A stretch of 64,000 bases of DNA. Origin: Hyphomicrobiales bacterium. Its GTDB lineage: Bacteria > Pseudomonadota > Alphaproteobacteria > Rhizobiales > Rhizobiaceae. A model generated the notes under the pieces. That model was not told the DNA's origin. It did not search any database and saw nothing but the letters and a program-made list of their open reading frames with translations. Positions 34,161 through 44,009 of this stretch are shown one piece after another; position 1 is the first letter of the stretch, and every line of letters begins with the position of its first letter. A program made the translations under genes and the position numbers. The stretch is from positions 89,390 to 153,389 of the forward strand of contig UBTA01000068.1 of the NCBI GenBank assembly GCA_900468065.1, read 5' to 3'.

Positions 34161-37100
34161 TTATGCCGCCAACTGCTGTCTGAAGGCCACATCGACGTAG
34201 TAGTTCGAGCTGTTGTAGGAGTTGGATGGGAACAGCCCGCTCGCTCCATAAGCATAGACACCGTTGCCACCGCTGAGCGCGGAGGAAAGAGCGCGAAGGT
34301 TGCCATTGGTCACATCGGCGGTGAAGAAGTTGTTTGTGACCGAATAATTGCCATTACTGCTGTAGGAGACGACATAGGTGGTGTTCGCCTGAATCTGGAC
34401 CTCCTGACTAAGGTTGGCCGATTGCCAGCCGCTCGCAGTTTCACCGGCAAAGGTTGCAGTGCCGAGCAGCGTTCCCGTGGAACTCCAGAGATAGCCCGTG
34501 TGAGCCCCGGTATTGGTTGCACCCTTGTAGAACTTGATTCCGGAGATCCAGCCTGCCGTATTCGCCTGGAATTTCATGCCGAGGTTCACCGGGTTGTTAT
34601 CGTTCACCGAAACGACTGTCGGCGTGCTGCTGGCAGCAAAGACGCTTTGCGTTGTGCTTTGCGGAGCAACCGTCATCGAAACCTGCGCCGAAGCCGTACC
34701 GCCCCTTCCGTCGGAAATGGCATAGGTGAAGCTTGCTGCTCCAGTGTAATTGGCGGTCGGCGTGAATGTCACCGTGTTGGCTTGGGTGTTAAAGGCAACG
34801 GTACCATTGACCGCACCATTGGCGCCCGTGATGGAGAGCGTATCGCCGTCGGCATCGGTATCATTGGCAAGGAGCGTTGATGCCTGAATGACGAGAGGCG
34901 TATTGGCCGTTGCCGAGTAGCCTGGATCATTGACCGCGACCGGTGGGGTGTTCTGAGTTGCCGTAGCCCGGTTGAAGAGGACATCAACCCAGTAGTTCGA
35001 AGCATTGTAGGTTCCCGTCGGGAATATGCTGGTTGTTCCGTAGGCATACAGGCCGTTGCCGCCGCTCGTGGAGCTGGCAGGTGCGGTCAGCGGACCGTTG
35101 GTGCGGCTGGTTGCGAAATAATTGGACGTCATCGCATAGTTGCCGTTGGTGTGATAGCTGGCCACATAGGTCGTGCCGGCCGTGATGGTGACCGGCTGCG
35201 AGAAGGTGACGGTTTGCCAGCCGCTCGCCGTTTCATTGGTAAATGTCGCAGTCGCAAGCCGCGTGCCCGTGCTGCTCCAGATTGAGCCGGTGTGGGTCCC
35301 GGTATTGGTGGTGCCCTTGTAGAAACGGACCCCGGTTACCGTACCTCCAGCCGATGCGATAAATTTCATGCCGAGTTCCACGGAACTTGGATCATTGACT
35401 GCAGCGATCGCCGGAGTGTCGGCTGCGGTGAACAGGCTCACTGCCGTGGAAGGTGGGTTGACCGTCAGGTTGACGAGTGCCGAAGCCGTGCCACCCCGTC
35501 CGTCAGAGACGCTGTAGGAAAAGCGTGCGGTGCCCGTGTAGCCAGTGGTCGGGGTGAAGGTGAACGTATTGCTCTGGGTGCTGTAGCTGACCGTCCCGTT
35601 GAGCGCATTGTTGGCACCGGTGACGCTCAGCGCGTCGCCATCAGGATCCGTATCATTGATCAGCACATCCGCCGCCGCGATGGTGATCGCCGTGTTTTGG
35701 GTCGCGCTGAATCCATTGTCATTATTGGCCACGGGTGCGGTGTTGACCGTCGATGCGTTGAACACGACGTCGACCCAGTAATTGCTGGCACCGTAGCTGT
35801 TGCCCGGAAATGTAGAGTTGGTGCCATAGGCATAGACGCCGCCATTCTGGGCGACAGTCAGTGGCCCTTTCGTATAGGCGCTATTGAAATATCCCGATGT
35901 TTGGGAATAATAGCCGCTGCTGTGGTAGGAGGCGACAAAGGTTGTCCCTGCTGTAATTTGAATGGGGCTGGAGAAGGAAACTGTCTGCCAGCCTGAGAGC
36001 GATTCTCCCGTCGAGGTGGCCGTTGCCAGCAAGGTTCCGTCAGCCTTCCACAGGCTGACCTTGTGGTCGCCGATATTGTAGAAGCCCTTGTAGAAGCGGA
36101 TGCTTGAGACGGTACCGCTGGTGTTCGCCTGGAAGCGGACGCCCACCTCGACGCCAGCCGGGTCGACCACTGTTTCTTGCGCTGGCTTCGATGCCATCGT
36201 CCACAGATTGGAGGATGAGGGTAACGAGACCGTGACCTGCTTTCCAGCCGTTGGTGTCTCCACATTGACGCTGTCATCCACCGCACGCGACCTGACGGTG
36301 TAGGTTCCGCTGGCCTGGACGACCCAATTGTAGCTCCAGTTTTCCCGCCCGGTTGCCTTGAACCAAGACACGCCGTTATCGGTGGAAACTTCAACTCCGG
36401 CAATGATGCCTCCGCCGAAGTCCTGCGCGGTGCCGGTTACCGTGACATGCTGTCCTTCAAGGAAACTTGCACCGATGATCGGAGAGGTAATCGTCGAGGT
36501 CGGTTTGAGTTGATCTGGTGACTGCGTGGCGAGAACCAGGCTTGCATCGAGTGTTGCGGGCTGAATGCCCATGTCGGCGAACATGTTGACCATCGCCTGC
36601 TGGACGTTCTTGTCGGTTGGCGTGGCAGCCCCTTCATGGTTCGCACTCAGGCCCCATGACCAGAAGACAGTACCGGCCCCAAAGACAAGTGCGCCGCTTT
36701 CTGCGCGGTACATGGTCAGGCTGTGCGTCGCATTGCCTGGGCCGACTGTCGTGCCATAATCGCGCAGATATGTATCAACCGCGATATTCGACAGTGAAAG
36801 GTTGATCATGCCCGCCGGGCGGAAGCCGTTTTCAACATCGGAATCCCATTCGTAGCCGAGTAGGTTTTTCACAAGCTGGAAGCTCTGACCCGGCATAATG
36901 TTCGCGACGTCCGTGTTGCGCCAGAAGCGGAGGTTGGAATAGTCGTAAGGGATCGAGATTGCGTCCGCCCGGTAGCTATCGACGGTGAACATCGTTCCTG
37001 TCAGCGCATTTTCCGGCTTCTGCCCCGGATCCGCATAGCGCGGGTCGCGCCATGTGCCGGTTCCGGTATTGCTCGGATCAGTGCTCGTACCCCAGGTCTC

Positions 37101-38723
37101 CTTGTAACAGACCATGGTGCGATAGGGTGTGCCGTTGCCGTCGATGCTGTTTTCCCAGCGTACCTTCCAATAGACCTCGTTACCGCTCCAGAAGGCCAGG
37201 TTGACACCGGCGTCGCGCGCCGCTTCGACATTGGTGCGTTGCTCGGCCGACCAGTATTCGTCATGACCCACAGAGAGGAAAGCGTCATGATTGAGCAACT
37301 GGCTACCACTTCGTGCCGTATCGACGCCGGAGATGTAGGAGACGTCATATCCATTTTGCTCCAGCCATTCGATCGCGGAGGATTCGGCACCGAAGATGAA
37401 ATCATGCGTTCCCCCGATGGGGCTGGTGTTGCTGATGAACGGACGATTGTAGCTGACGGCCGAGGCGCGGCCGATGGCGGTCAGGCCGCAACTGCAATTG
37501 GGTGGCAGGTAGCCGATCATATTGGCGGGATCGACGGGCACCTGACCATAGTAAAGGCTGGCGCCACCCCAGGCGTTGTAAGCCTGCCATGTGGTGTCGG
37601 ATGTCTGGAAAACGATGTTACTGGTTGAACCGTCTTCGCGCACGATGAACGGGACCATGCTCTCGCCCGCGGTACCGTCCTCTCTTACCAGCTTTGCGAA
37701 ATAAACACCGGAAACGGCATCCGCCGGAATTGTCCAGCTGGCCGAGACCGACCAATTGCCGCAGTCGATCAGACCAATCGACATATCGACGATGGGATGC
37801 GGCTGGATCTGTGCCGTGGTGAGCGACTTATCGATCGTTGCGACTTTGCGGGCGCCGTCGCCGCCATAATAACCCAGGCGGTAGATGTCCAGGCGGTAAT
37901 GTGTCGAATTGGTAGCGATCTTGAAATCGACGGTCTGCCCGATGTTCGAGCTGATCTGCGTCGCAAACCCCTGGATATTGCCGTCGCCGTCGCCCTCGAC
38001 GCTCCAGACACTGCGCGGCGTGCCCTGCTTCATGTTTTCAGCAACGATCTTGTTGGTTGCGGTCGCGGCGAGGGTTGCGGTTTTTGTAACGGCGGCAGAT
38101 TCTGCGGACGGAGCTTCGGCGATAGCCATACGAGCGGCGAACGCGTTGAACGTCGATGCCCCACCAGTCATGTTCGTGCTGGTGGCCGGTTCCGCTGCGC
38201 TCGTGCTGGATGTGGAGCTACCAGCGGGACCAACGATGGGACCAATAACAGCCTCGTTGGTCAGGCGGCCTTCCGAGGTTGTTGGGTCAAGCGTTGCCGA
38301 CGACGAACTGATCGCCGCGACGGTTTTCGTCAGGCTGGCGGTTTGAGTGTTCGACAGGTCTTGCGCGCTGCTCGATGATGAGGTGGATGATTTGGCCACA
38401 GTCACGGCCGCGGGGGTGAGCAGGGTATCGACGGTTTTGCCGCCCGCCGAGTTTTCTGCGGATGCTGCCCCGGGCATCGACGCGAGCGTGCCGGTCGAAG
38501 ACAGGAGTTTCGCAGCTGCCAAACCTGAATCGTTGATGGCGTCTAGGGCGCTACCCTTCGACGACTTGGCCGATGGCCGATGGACGACGGTGACGGCTGC
38601 GGCAATCGTTGCGGTGGTCACGCCCGAGGAAGCTCCGGTCCAGGCAGCAAGCGAACTGTAGACGCTGCGGGCACCTCCGGAAACGCTCAGGTACCTATCG
38701 CTTTTAACGTTGATCTTAATCAT
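34161..38723 (-). CDS. Giant modular exoprotein: DMFase-beta-like domain, cadherin-like and DUF4082 repeats
   Basis: This protein has 1520 residues. Residues 1-235 are Ala/Ser/Thr-rich low complexity with no classical signal peptide. About 239-720 resembles the N,N-dimethylformamidase large subunit: [24 protein letters not shown] and [13 protein letters not shown] near residue 488, which together could supply the two-Tyr, one-carboxylate iron site known in that enzyme. About 740-840 is an Ig-like strand region. Then come three DUF4082 domains (about 841-986, 1094-1246, 1356-1511), separated by two cadherin-like domains with [15 protein letters not shown] or [15 protein letters not shown] (about 990-1090, 1250-1350). 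It heads the minus-strand secretion operon and is the probable type I substrate, although RTX repeats are absent. It may be a cell-surface amidase or adhesin. Confidence 0.85.
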   Translation of the reverse strand: MIKINVKSDRYLSVSGGARSVYSSLAAWTGASSGVTTATIAAAVTVVHRPSAKSSKGSALDAINDSGLAAAKLLSSTGTLASMPGAASAENSAGGKTVDTLLTPAAVTVAKSSTSSSSSAQDLSNTQTASLTKTVAAISSSSATLDPTTSEGRLTNEAVIGPIVGPAGSSTSSTSAAEPATSTNMTGGASTFNAFAARMAIAEAPSAESAAVTKTATLAATATNKIVAENMKQGTPRSVWSVEGDGDGNIQGFATQISSNIGQTVDFKIATNSTHYRLDIYRLGYYGGDGARKVATIDKSLTTAQIQPHPIVDMSIGLIDCGNWSVSASWTIPADAVSGVYFAKLVREDGTAGESMVPFIVREDGSTSNIVFQTSDTTWQAYNAWGGASLYYGQVPVDPANMIGYLPPNCSCGLTAIGRASAVSYNRPFISNTSPIGGTHDFIFGAESSAIEWLEQNGYDVSYISGVDTARSGSQLLNHDAFLSVGHDEYWSAEQRTNVEAARDAGVNLAFWSGNEVYWKVRWENSIDGNGTPYRTMVCYKETWGTSTDPSNTGTGTWRDPRYADPGQKPENALTGTMFTVDSYRADAISIPYDYSNLRFWRNTDVANIMPGQSFQLVKNLLGYEWDSDVENGFRPAGMINLSLSNIAVDTYLRDYGTTVGPGNATHSLTMYRAESGALVFGAGTVFWSWGLSANHEGAATPTDKNVQQAMVNMFADMGIQPATLDASLVLATQSPDQLKPTSTITSPIIGASFLEGQHVTVTGTAQDFGGGIIAGVEVSTDNGVSWFKATGRENWSYNWVVQASGTYTVRSRAVDDSVNVETPTAGKQVTVSLPSSSNLWTMASKPAQETVVDPAGVEVGVRFQANTSGTVSSIRFYKGFYNIGDHKVSLWKADGTLLATATSTGESLSGWQTVSFSSPIQITAGTTFVASYHSSGYYSQTSGYFNSAYTKGPLTVAQNGGVYAYGTNSTFPGNSYGASNYWVDVVFNASTVNTAPVANNDNGFSATQNTAITIAAADVLINDTDPDGDALSVTGANNALNGTVSYSTQSNTFTFTPTTGYTGTARFSYSVSDGRGGTASALVNLTVNPPSTAVSLFTAADTPAIAAVNDPSSVELGMKFIASAGGTVTGVRFYKGTTNTGTHTGSIWSSTGTRLATATFTNETASGWQTVTFSQPVTITAGTTYVASYHTNGNYAMTSNYFATSRTNGPLTAPASSTSGGNGLYAYGTTSIFPTGTYNASNYWVDVLFNRATATQNTPPVAVNDPGYSATANTPLVIQASTLLANDTDADGDTLSITGANGAVNGTVAFNTQANTVTFTPTANYTGAASFTYAISDGRGGTASAQVSMTVAPQSTTQSVFAASSTPTVVSVNDNNPVNLGMKFQANTAGWISGIKFYKGATNTGAHTGYLWSSTGTLLGTATFAGETASGWQSANLSQEVQIQANTTYVVSYSSNGNYSVTNNFFTADVTNGNLRALSSALSGGNGVYAYGASGLFPSNSYNSSNYYVDVAFRQQLAA
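34190..36200 (-). repeat. Threefold tandem repeat inside the exoprotein gene
   Basis: Three DUF4082-coding units (about 36200-35765, 35440-34985, 34655-34190) alternate with two cadherin-like units, giving a period of roughly 760-790 bases. Each DUF4082 unit ends with a variant of SNYWVDV preceded by a [14 protein letters not shown] stretch. DNA similarity is visible between units, for example around the repeated FYKG-T-N-GTHTG coding segments. Such repeats are prone to copy-number change by recombination. Confidence 0.8.
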
Positions 38724-39303
38724 GCAGCACCGCCCGATCGCCAGATTGAGATTGATTTCCTAGTTCTTCATCTTGCCAACTTTCTTGTCTCCGCGAACCA
38801 CACCAATCGGTGGTACGCTCCGCAGCGATGGTATCCACCGATGTGATGAGGTCGGTCGCCACAACAATGAAGGCAGTGGCTTGTTTTGCGCTGTGACCCA
38901 CGGCCGCAACGGCAGCGGCTTTTAGAGCCGCCAGCCGGTTGCCGGTGTGCCAACTGTCAACGCCGGGCGATCAGGCCTTGCATAATCGGCGAAAAGGTAC
39001 CGCAGCCGGACGAGACTTTTCGTCCATTGCATGCAAAAGATGCACAGCCGGCTATCGCAGAGGCCGTGCATTCGCGCTGCAATGCCAATGCTAGCCTACC
39101 CTAAAAACCCAGCCACCTGCTTGCTTTGTGGAAAGGTCTATTCCGACGTGAAGCACTATCGTCGAACCTTCGTTTTCCTGGACGAAATGGAGGCAACGTC
39201 TCTAGACGCCCTTCCCCGTGAAGGATGAAAGGCGTTTTTTGTGTAAAATTGGGCGGCGCGAATTCAGCTGCGGGCTTGGCAGGCACGGCCCGGCGGTACG
39301 CCG
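38724..39303. other. Gene-free region upstream of the exoprotein operon
   Basis: This 580-base region holds the minus-strand promoter of the exoprotein operon near 38730-38850. A terminator-like hairpin on the plus strand at 39206-39240 is the main feature. A weak 46-codon plus-strand frame (39088-39228, with a CLLCGK motif) ends inside that hairpin and lacks a ribosome site, so it is not called as a gene. Confidence 0.5.
39206..39240 (+). terminator. Terminator-like hairpin with T-run on the plus strand
   Basis: ACGCC (39206-39210) pairs with GGCGT (39231-39235), and CTTC/GAAG can pair inside. TTTTTTGTG follows. It points to a plus-strand transcript ending here, although no convincing plus-strand gene lies upstream. 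A small RNA or a short unrecognised gene in 38730-39200 would explain it. Confidence 0.45.
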
Positions 39304-40539
39304 TCAGTGCCGTGAGGGGGAATAGGCGAAATGCGTCTGTGTGAGATCGGCGATATGTTTGCCGATTGGAAGGGCCGAGGTGGCCGCTGGCGAGGGCGCG
39401 TTGAGTACATGAATGGTACGGGCTGTCCGCTCGATCAGGAAATCGTGCACCAGCCGCCCATCGCGGCTTACGGCCTGCGCGCGGATGCCGGCCGGGTGCG
39501 GGTGTAGATCGGAAAGCTCCAGTTCGGGGCAATAGCGCTTGCACAAGGCCAGATAGCGCCGGCGGCTCAAGGAATTGGCCATCTCGGACAATCCGTAACG
39601 CAAATTGTCCGTCATGACGCGGCGAAATCCAGAAAAGCGAACCATCTCCCAGATATCTCTTGGGGCAATAGTGCCGAAGCGGTACCCGTCGCGGGCAAAT
39701 GCAAGCACCGCATTTGGGCCGACGGTGACAAACCCGCCAATCATTGGCGTCAGGTGTACACCGAGGAACGGCAAAGACGGTTCCGGAATGGGGTAGATAA
39801 GGTGGTCGACGATCTTGTTCTTGTCGGCGCCGAGGCGAAAATACTCGCCGCGGAACGGGATAATCGCAATATCTTTCGCCAGCCCGCACATGCGCGCGAG
39901 ACGGTCGGCATTGACCCCGGCGCAGGCAATGACATGCCGCGCACTCAGCAGCATGCCGGTGTCGAGGGTAATCTCCACGCCATCGGCTTGCTCGTTGATC
40001 TGGTAGACTTCGACGTCGGTCAGGATGGTGCCGCCGGCTTCGATGAGCAGCGCGCCCATGCACCGGGTAATTTCGCCGTAATCGACAATTCCCGACGCCG
40101 GGATGAACAGCGCCGCAAGCCCTGCAACATGCGGCTCGCGTTCCGTCAGCTCGTCCTTGCTCACCCGGTGAACCTCGAGCCCATTGGAAATTGCGCGCTC
40201 ATGGAGCTTTTCCATGCGCGGCAACTCGTCCTGTGTGGTGGCCACCAGCATTTTCCCACGCTGGTCGAAGCGAATGCCGTATTCCTTGCAAAACTGCATT
40301 GTCGCAGCGCTGCCCGCGCGGCAGAATGTGGCCTTCAGGCTGCCGGGCTCATAGTAGACGCCGGCGTGGATGACGCCACTGTTGCGCCCTGTCTGATGGC
40401 TGGCCAGCATCTGTTCCTTCTCCAGGACGGCGATAGCCAATCCGGGAAAACGCTGCGACAGCTGCATGGCTGTCGAGAGACCGACAATGCCGCCACCGAT
40501 TACCACAATATCGAAATCTACTGCTCGCCCGACATTCAT
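39304..40539 (-). CDS. lhgO: L-2-hydroxyglutarate oxidase/dehydrogenase (LhgO)
   Basis: This FAD enzyme oxidises L-2-hydroxyglutarate to 2-oxoglutarate and passes electrons to quinone or oxygen. Its 411 residues match LhgO. The dinucleotide motif is DIVVIGGGIVGLSTAMQL near residue 9. LhgO-specific blocks are SHQTGRNSGVIHAGVYYEPG near residue 47, FRGEYFRL near 240, and GPNAVLAFARDGY near 290. The C-terminal region has NAPSPAATSALPIGKHIA. It lies 99 bases downstream of the wecC-like gene on the same strand but has no evident link to polysaccharide synthesis, so it may be an independent metabolic gene. Confidence 0.9.
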   Translation of the reverse strand: MNVGRAVDFDIVVIGGGIVGLSTAMQLSQRFPGLAIAVLEKEQMLASHQTGRNSGVIHAGVYYEPGSLKATFCRAGSAATMQFCKEYGIRFDQRGKMLVATTQDELPRMEKLHERAISNGLEVHRVSKDELTEREPHVAGLAALFIPASGIVDYGEITRCMGALLIEAGGTILTDVEVYQINEQADGVEITLDTGMLLSARHVIACAGVNADRLARMCGLAKDIAIIPFRGEYFRLGADKNKIVDHLIYPIPEPSLPFLGVHLTPMIGGFVTVGPNAVLAFARDGYRFGTIAPRDIWEMVRFSGFRRVMTDNLRYGLSEMANSLSRRRYLALCKRYCPELELSDLHPHPAGIRAQAVSRDGRLVHDFLIERTARTIHVLNAPSPAATSALPIGKHIADLTQTHFAYSPSRH

Positions 40540-40638
40540 CCTGCCTCGTTTCCGTCATGTGAACCGGCCCGGGACGGCCGGCACCAGTCCTATCCTGCGC
40601 AGAAGGCTTTCTCGTGTCTTGCCGGTTGAGGCGTGTTT

Positions 40639-41895
40639 CTAGTGCCAGGCGCCCCTGGTATCATAAATGACCTTGCCGCCGAGACGCGTGTGCCTCATGG
40701 CTTTGAAAGGTTCGTGTTCGACCAAAAGGACAACAATATCCGCGCGCTCCACGGCCTGATAAGCACCTTCAAGGTGAAGATTTTCGTATTTGGCCAACAA
40801 TGCGGGCATTGTGCTGACATAGGGGTCAGACACGAGAATATCGACGTCCGGCAGCGCCTTGGCGATCAGCCCGACAACTTCGATTGCTGGACTTTCCCGC
40901 ACATCGTCAACATTCGCCTTGAAGGTTAGACCCAGGCAGGCAACGGTCGGCGAGCGAAATCTCTTGGCTTTTTCGACAACCTGTTGGGCGACATGATGCG
41001 GCCGGTGGTCGTTGACCTCGCGGGCCGTGCGGATCAGGCGCGAGAGGGTCGGTGCCGCGGAGACGATGAACCAGGGGTCCACAGGAATGCAATGGCCGCC
41101 GACGCCTGGTCCGGGGCTAAGGATACTCACGCGCGGATGTCTGTTTGCGAGGCGGATCACCTCCCAGACGTCGATATGGAGACTTTCACTGATGAGAGAG
41201 ATCTCATTGGCAAAGGCGATGTTGACGTCGCGATAGGCATTTTCCACAAGTTTAGCCATCTCGGCGCTGGCAGCATCGGTCAGGAGGATTTCACCTTGGG
41301 CAAATAGCCGATAGATCGACGCTGCCTTTTCGGCGCATCTGGGCGTTAGACCACCGATGACACGGTCATTGGTGATCATCTCGATCATGATGCGGCCAGG
41401 AAGAACGCGCTCCGGGCAATGCGCAATGTAAACATCCGCACCGGTTTCGCCGTCACGTGGCATTCTCAGATCCGGGCGAACGGCGCCGATCCAGTCGCCG
41501 ATCTTTTGCGTCGTGCCAGGAGGGGAGGTGGACTCGAGCACGACGATGTTCCCCGATTTCAGTTTGGGGGCGATCTGCTCGGCCGCGGCCTTGACGTAAG
41601 AGAGGTCGGCCGTCCGGTCGTCATTGAAGGGCGTCGGGACGGCGATGATGAACGCGTCGGCTTCGGGTGTCTCGGTGGTCGCGGTCAACCGGCCCATGGC
41701 CACGGCGCCGCTGACAGCCACGGCAAGATCCGGCTCGACGAAAGGAACTTCCCCACGCGACAGAGCGGCCACCGTAGCGTGGTTGATATCGACACCGATT
41801 ACATCGATCCCGCGCGTAGCGATTGCCGCCGCGGTGGGCAGGCCGATATACCCCATCCCTAAAATGGCCAGTCGGCCCTTGAATATTTCAGTCAT
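40639..41895 (-). CDS. wecC: UDP-N-acetyl-D-mannosaminuronate dehydrogenase (WecC type)
   Basis: This NAD-dependent nucleotide-sugar dehydrogenase has 418 residues and oxidises UDP-ManNAc to UDP-ManNAcA in two steps. The N-terminal Rossmann motif is LAILGMGYIGLPTAAAIA. The catalytic Cys is in GPGVGGHCIPVDPWF near residue 265. LTFKANVDDVRESPA opens the C-terminal UDP-binding domain. The choice of WecC over UDP-Glc dehydrogenase rests on this pattern and on neighbouring wecG- and wecB-like genes. The start 41895 overlaps the wecG-like stop by 8 bases. An upstream in-frame ATG at 41976 lies inside wecG and was rejected. Confidence 0.88.
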   Translation of the reverse strand: MTEIFKGRLAILGMGYIGLPTAAAIATRGIDVIGVDINHATVAALSRGEVPFVEPDLAVAVSGAVAMGRLTATTETPEADAFIIAVPTPFNDDRTADLSYVKAAAEQIAPKLKSGNIVVLESTSPPGTTQKIGDWIGAVRPDLRMPRDGETGADVYIAHCPERVLPGRIMIEMITNDRVIGGLTPRCAEKAASIYRLFAQGEILLTDAASAEMAKLVENAYRDVNIAFANEISLISESLHIDVWEVIRLANRHPRVSILSPGPGVGGHCIPVDPWFIVSAAPTLSRLIRTAREVNDHRPHHVAQQVVEKAKRFRSPTVACLGLTFKANVDDVRESPAIEVVGLIAKALPDVDILVSDPYVSTMPALLAKYENLHLEGAYQAVERADIVVLLVEHEPFKAMRHTRLGGKVIYDTRGAWH

Positions 41896-42718
41896 CAGCA
41901 AGACTCCGAACTTGTGTGCTGGTGGCCATTGAACCGCTTGGCATGGCATCCGAGTCCCGGCCGGGCTTGAAGGCACGGGCCGGATTGATCATTTCGCGCG
42001 CGGTGAGTTGGACGAAACTGGTGTTGGTTTTCAGATAGCGCCACCACAGCCGCCGTGGCTCCTGCAGCAATCTATAGGCCCATTCCAGGCCTGCCTTCTG
42101 CCAGGCAACCGGCGCGCGCCGGGTAATACCGGCCATGATGTCGAAAGAGCCGCCGACGCCGTGCAGCACAGGAACGTTCAAAGATGCGCCATGGGATCCC
42201 AGGAATATTTCCTTCTTGGGTGACGTCATGCCGAGAAACAGCATATCGGCGCCGGAGTCGCGGATATCCGCGGCAATCTGAGCCGTTTCAGCTGGTTCAT
42301 AATATCCATGATGGCAGTAGGCGATCCGCAGGCCGGGGAAGCGTTGAACAATGACACGCTGCATTTCCGCCAATACGTCCGGCTTGGCGCCCAGGAGCGC
42401 AATTGAACGGTCGTCGCGATGCGCCAGAAACAGCAGACGCGTGAAGATATCGATGCCGGCGACGCGCTCCGGCAAAGGTCGCCCGAGCAATTTGCTTGCC
42501 CAGACCACGGACTGACCATCGGCCAAAAGGAGATCACATTCCATCAGGGATTCGCGTAAGAGCGGGTTTCTGCGCAGTTCGACAATCTTGGCGGCGTTGA
42601 GCACGCCAAGCAGAACCCGGCTGCGCGTGGCGAGCGCCGTGCGGCAGCGGTCAATCACATCATCCATGCGCATGGCATCCATGTACATGCCAAAGAGAAG
42701 CTGGCGTTGCTGGTACAT
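41888..42718 (-). CDS. wecG: WecG/TagA/CpsF family glycosyltransferase
   Basis: This GT26 glycosyltransferase has 276 residues. Family members add ManNAcA (WecG) or ManNAc (TagA) to a lipid-linked GlcNAc. The pattern LLADGQSVVWASKLLGRPLP near residue 63, followed by RVAGIDIFTRLL, is the family hallmark. Near the C-terminus GVGGSFDIMAG and RRAPVAWQKAGLEWAYRLLQ match the domain that anchors it to the membrane. It lies between the unknown 429-residue gene (1-base gap) and wecC (8-base overlap), so the three form one operon. With WecB and WecC nearby, UDP-ManNAcA is its likely donor. Confidence 0.9.
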   Translation of the reverse strand: MYQQRQLLFGMYMDAMRMDDVIDRCRTALATRSRVLLGVLNAAKIVELRRNPLLRESLMECDLLLADGQSVVWASKLLGRPLPERVAGIDIFTRLLFLAHRDDRSIALLGAKPDVLAEMQRVIVQRFPGLRIAYCHHGYYEPAETAQIAADIRDSGADMLFLGMTSPKKEIFLGSHGASLNVPVLHGVGGSFDIMAGITRRAPVAWQKAGLEWAYRLLQEPRRLWWRYLKTNTSFVQLTAREMINPARAFKPGRDSDAMPSGSMATSTQVRSLADD

Positions 42719-42719
42719 A

Positions 42720-44009
42720 TCAATTCTCCTTGAAAAGGGTGGGCGTGTCCCCGGCCAGCCCTGGCGAGAGCGCCGTCACCGCGCCGCCGCCCAGCCACGC
42801 ATACATCAGCCATCCCAGTTCATAGGGACGGCATTCGTAGTCCACCGTGGTTGGCGGGAAGAGCATCTCAATCCCAGGGGCATGCAGGCCGGGCACCAGC
42901 GCAGTCGTGACCGCCGATATGGCTCTCACCGCTTTGCGCGGTTCCCGGCGCGCCACCTTGCGCCAGATCACGCCCTTTTCGGGAACGACAAGCGCCGTTG
43001 GAACCTCTGGATGTGTCTCCAGCCATTGCATGCCTTTGATGATGGCTTGCGAATAGTCGGTACCGCCGGCTTCCCGCAGGTCGAACAAGGCCATGGGAGC
43101 CATCGCGTGCTGGTGAACACTATAGACCGGATAGCCCTCGACCACGCCGCCGCTGCGGGCATCATAGTGCCACCACCATTGGCCGGCCGGCCCCTGCAAT
43201 GCGCAGATGCGTTCGGCACAGGCTTCTGCAGCTGACAATGCCAGCACATTCGGCTGTGCGGTATGAAGACGGGCGAGGGCTTGGATGGTGTAAACCTGAT
43301 CGGCAAAGCACCCGACATGCGCACGCAGTCGTCCGCTAGCCGATGCTGGCAGATTGTGGGGCAACAATCCTGTTGATGACAGTCCCGACATCAACCGCTC
43401 AGCTGCAAGCGAGACGACACCACGTGTGTCTCCCAATCGTCCGGCTGCCAAGGCCGCGGTGAGCGCCCAAGCGCACTGAACCGTCGCGATAGGTGCACTT
43501 GACGCAAGCCGCAAACCCAGTTGCTTGAACAAAACCGCCGCATGAAAATGTCCGGCTTCCGCGGCAGCCCAGGCGGCCAGTGCGACCGCACCGGTATCCA
43601 ATGATTTTTCAGCACGGATAGCGCATGCCCGTGCCAGATCGGCTGCAGTACTGCCGGCGAGAATCTGTTGCTGGGTCGTGGTGCCGGTATAGGAGAGCCC
43701 CAGAGCAACAATTGCCGCGTAGCGAAGGCTGTCTCCTTCGAGTTGCTCGGACCAATGCGAATTTTGCCTGACGGCCCGCAGGGTATGGCCAAACACGCCG
43801 CTATTGTGCATGCGCGGCAGGCCGCGCCGGGCTATTTCCAGGTACCAATCGGCCTGGACGCGCGTTGAACGGGAGACCGCCTCCATGGCATCGAGCCTGG
43901 TGTTCGCATCTGCGGAGCCCTCTTCAGGATTCCGGTGCCGGTATCCATTCTTGTCTGACACAGCATGGTGTGTTCGTGCGGGCAATGACTGCTGAAATTC
44001 AATCGGCAT
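42720..44009 (-). CDS. Polysaccharide-locus protein, probable all-helical toroid
   Basis: This protein has 429 residues and no recognised name. It looks soluble and mostly alpha-helical, with repeating Ala-rich helix pairs (CAIRAEKSLDTGAVALAAWA, TVQCAWALTAALAAGRLG) as in alpha/alpha-toroid folds of terpene cyclases, LanC proteins and some glycan enzymes. A conserved-looking aromatic patch is GQWWWHYDARSGGVVEGYPV near residue 283, followed by YSVHQHAMAPMALFDL. AGGAG precedes the ATG by 5 bases. It is the first gene of the wecG-wecC operon. An enzymatic role on glycan or lipid is possible, for example as a uronyl-epimerase-like or lyase-like protein, but not shown. Confidence 0.7.
   Translation of the reverse strand: MPIEFQQSLPARTHHAVSDKNGYRHRNPEEGSADANTRLDAMEAVSRSTRVQADWYLEIARRGLPRMHNSGVFGHTLRAVRQNSHWSEQLEGDSLRYAAIVALGLSYTGTTTQQQILAGSTAADLARACAIRAEKSLDTGAVALAAWAAAEAGHFHAAVLFKQLGLRLASSAPIATVQCAWALTAALAAGRLGDTRGVVSLAAERLMSGLSSTGLLPHNLPASASGRLRAHVGCFADQVYTIQALARLHTAQPNVLALSAAEACAERICALQGPAGQWWWHYDARSGGVVEGYPVYSVHQHAMAPMALFDLREAGGTDYSQAIIKGMQWLETHPEVPTALVVPEKGVIWRKVARREPRKAVRAISAVTTALVPGLHAPGIEMLFPPTTVDYECRPYELGWLMYAWLGGGAVTALSPGLAGDTPTLFKEN

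Noticed and set aside
34160..34306. Upstream extension of the CobW-type GTPase
   Set aside because: It overlaps the end of the exoprotein gene and adds a low-complexity leader before the P-loop. 34159 fits the family.
34190..36200. CRISPR-like or mobile repeat array
   Set aside because: The long-period repeats are in-frame protein domains within one gene, not spacer-separated short repeats or an insertion sequence.
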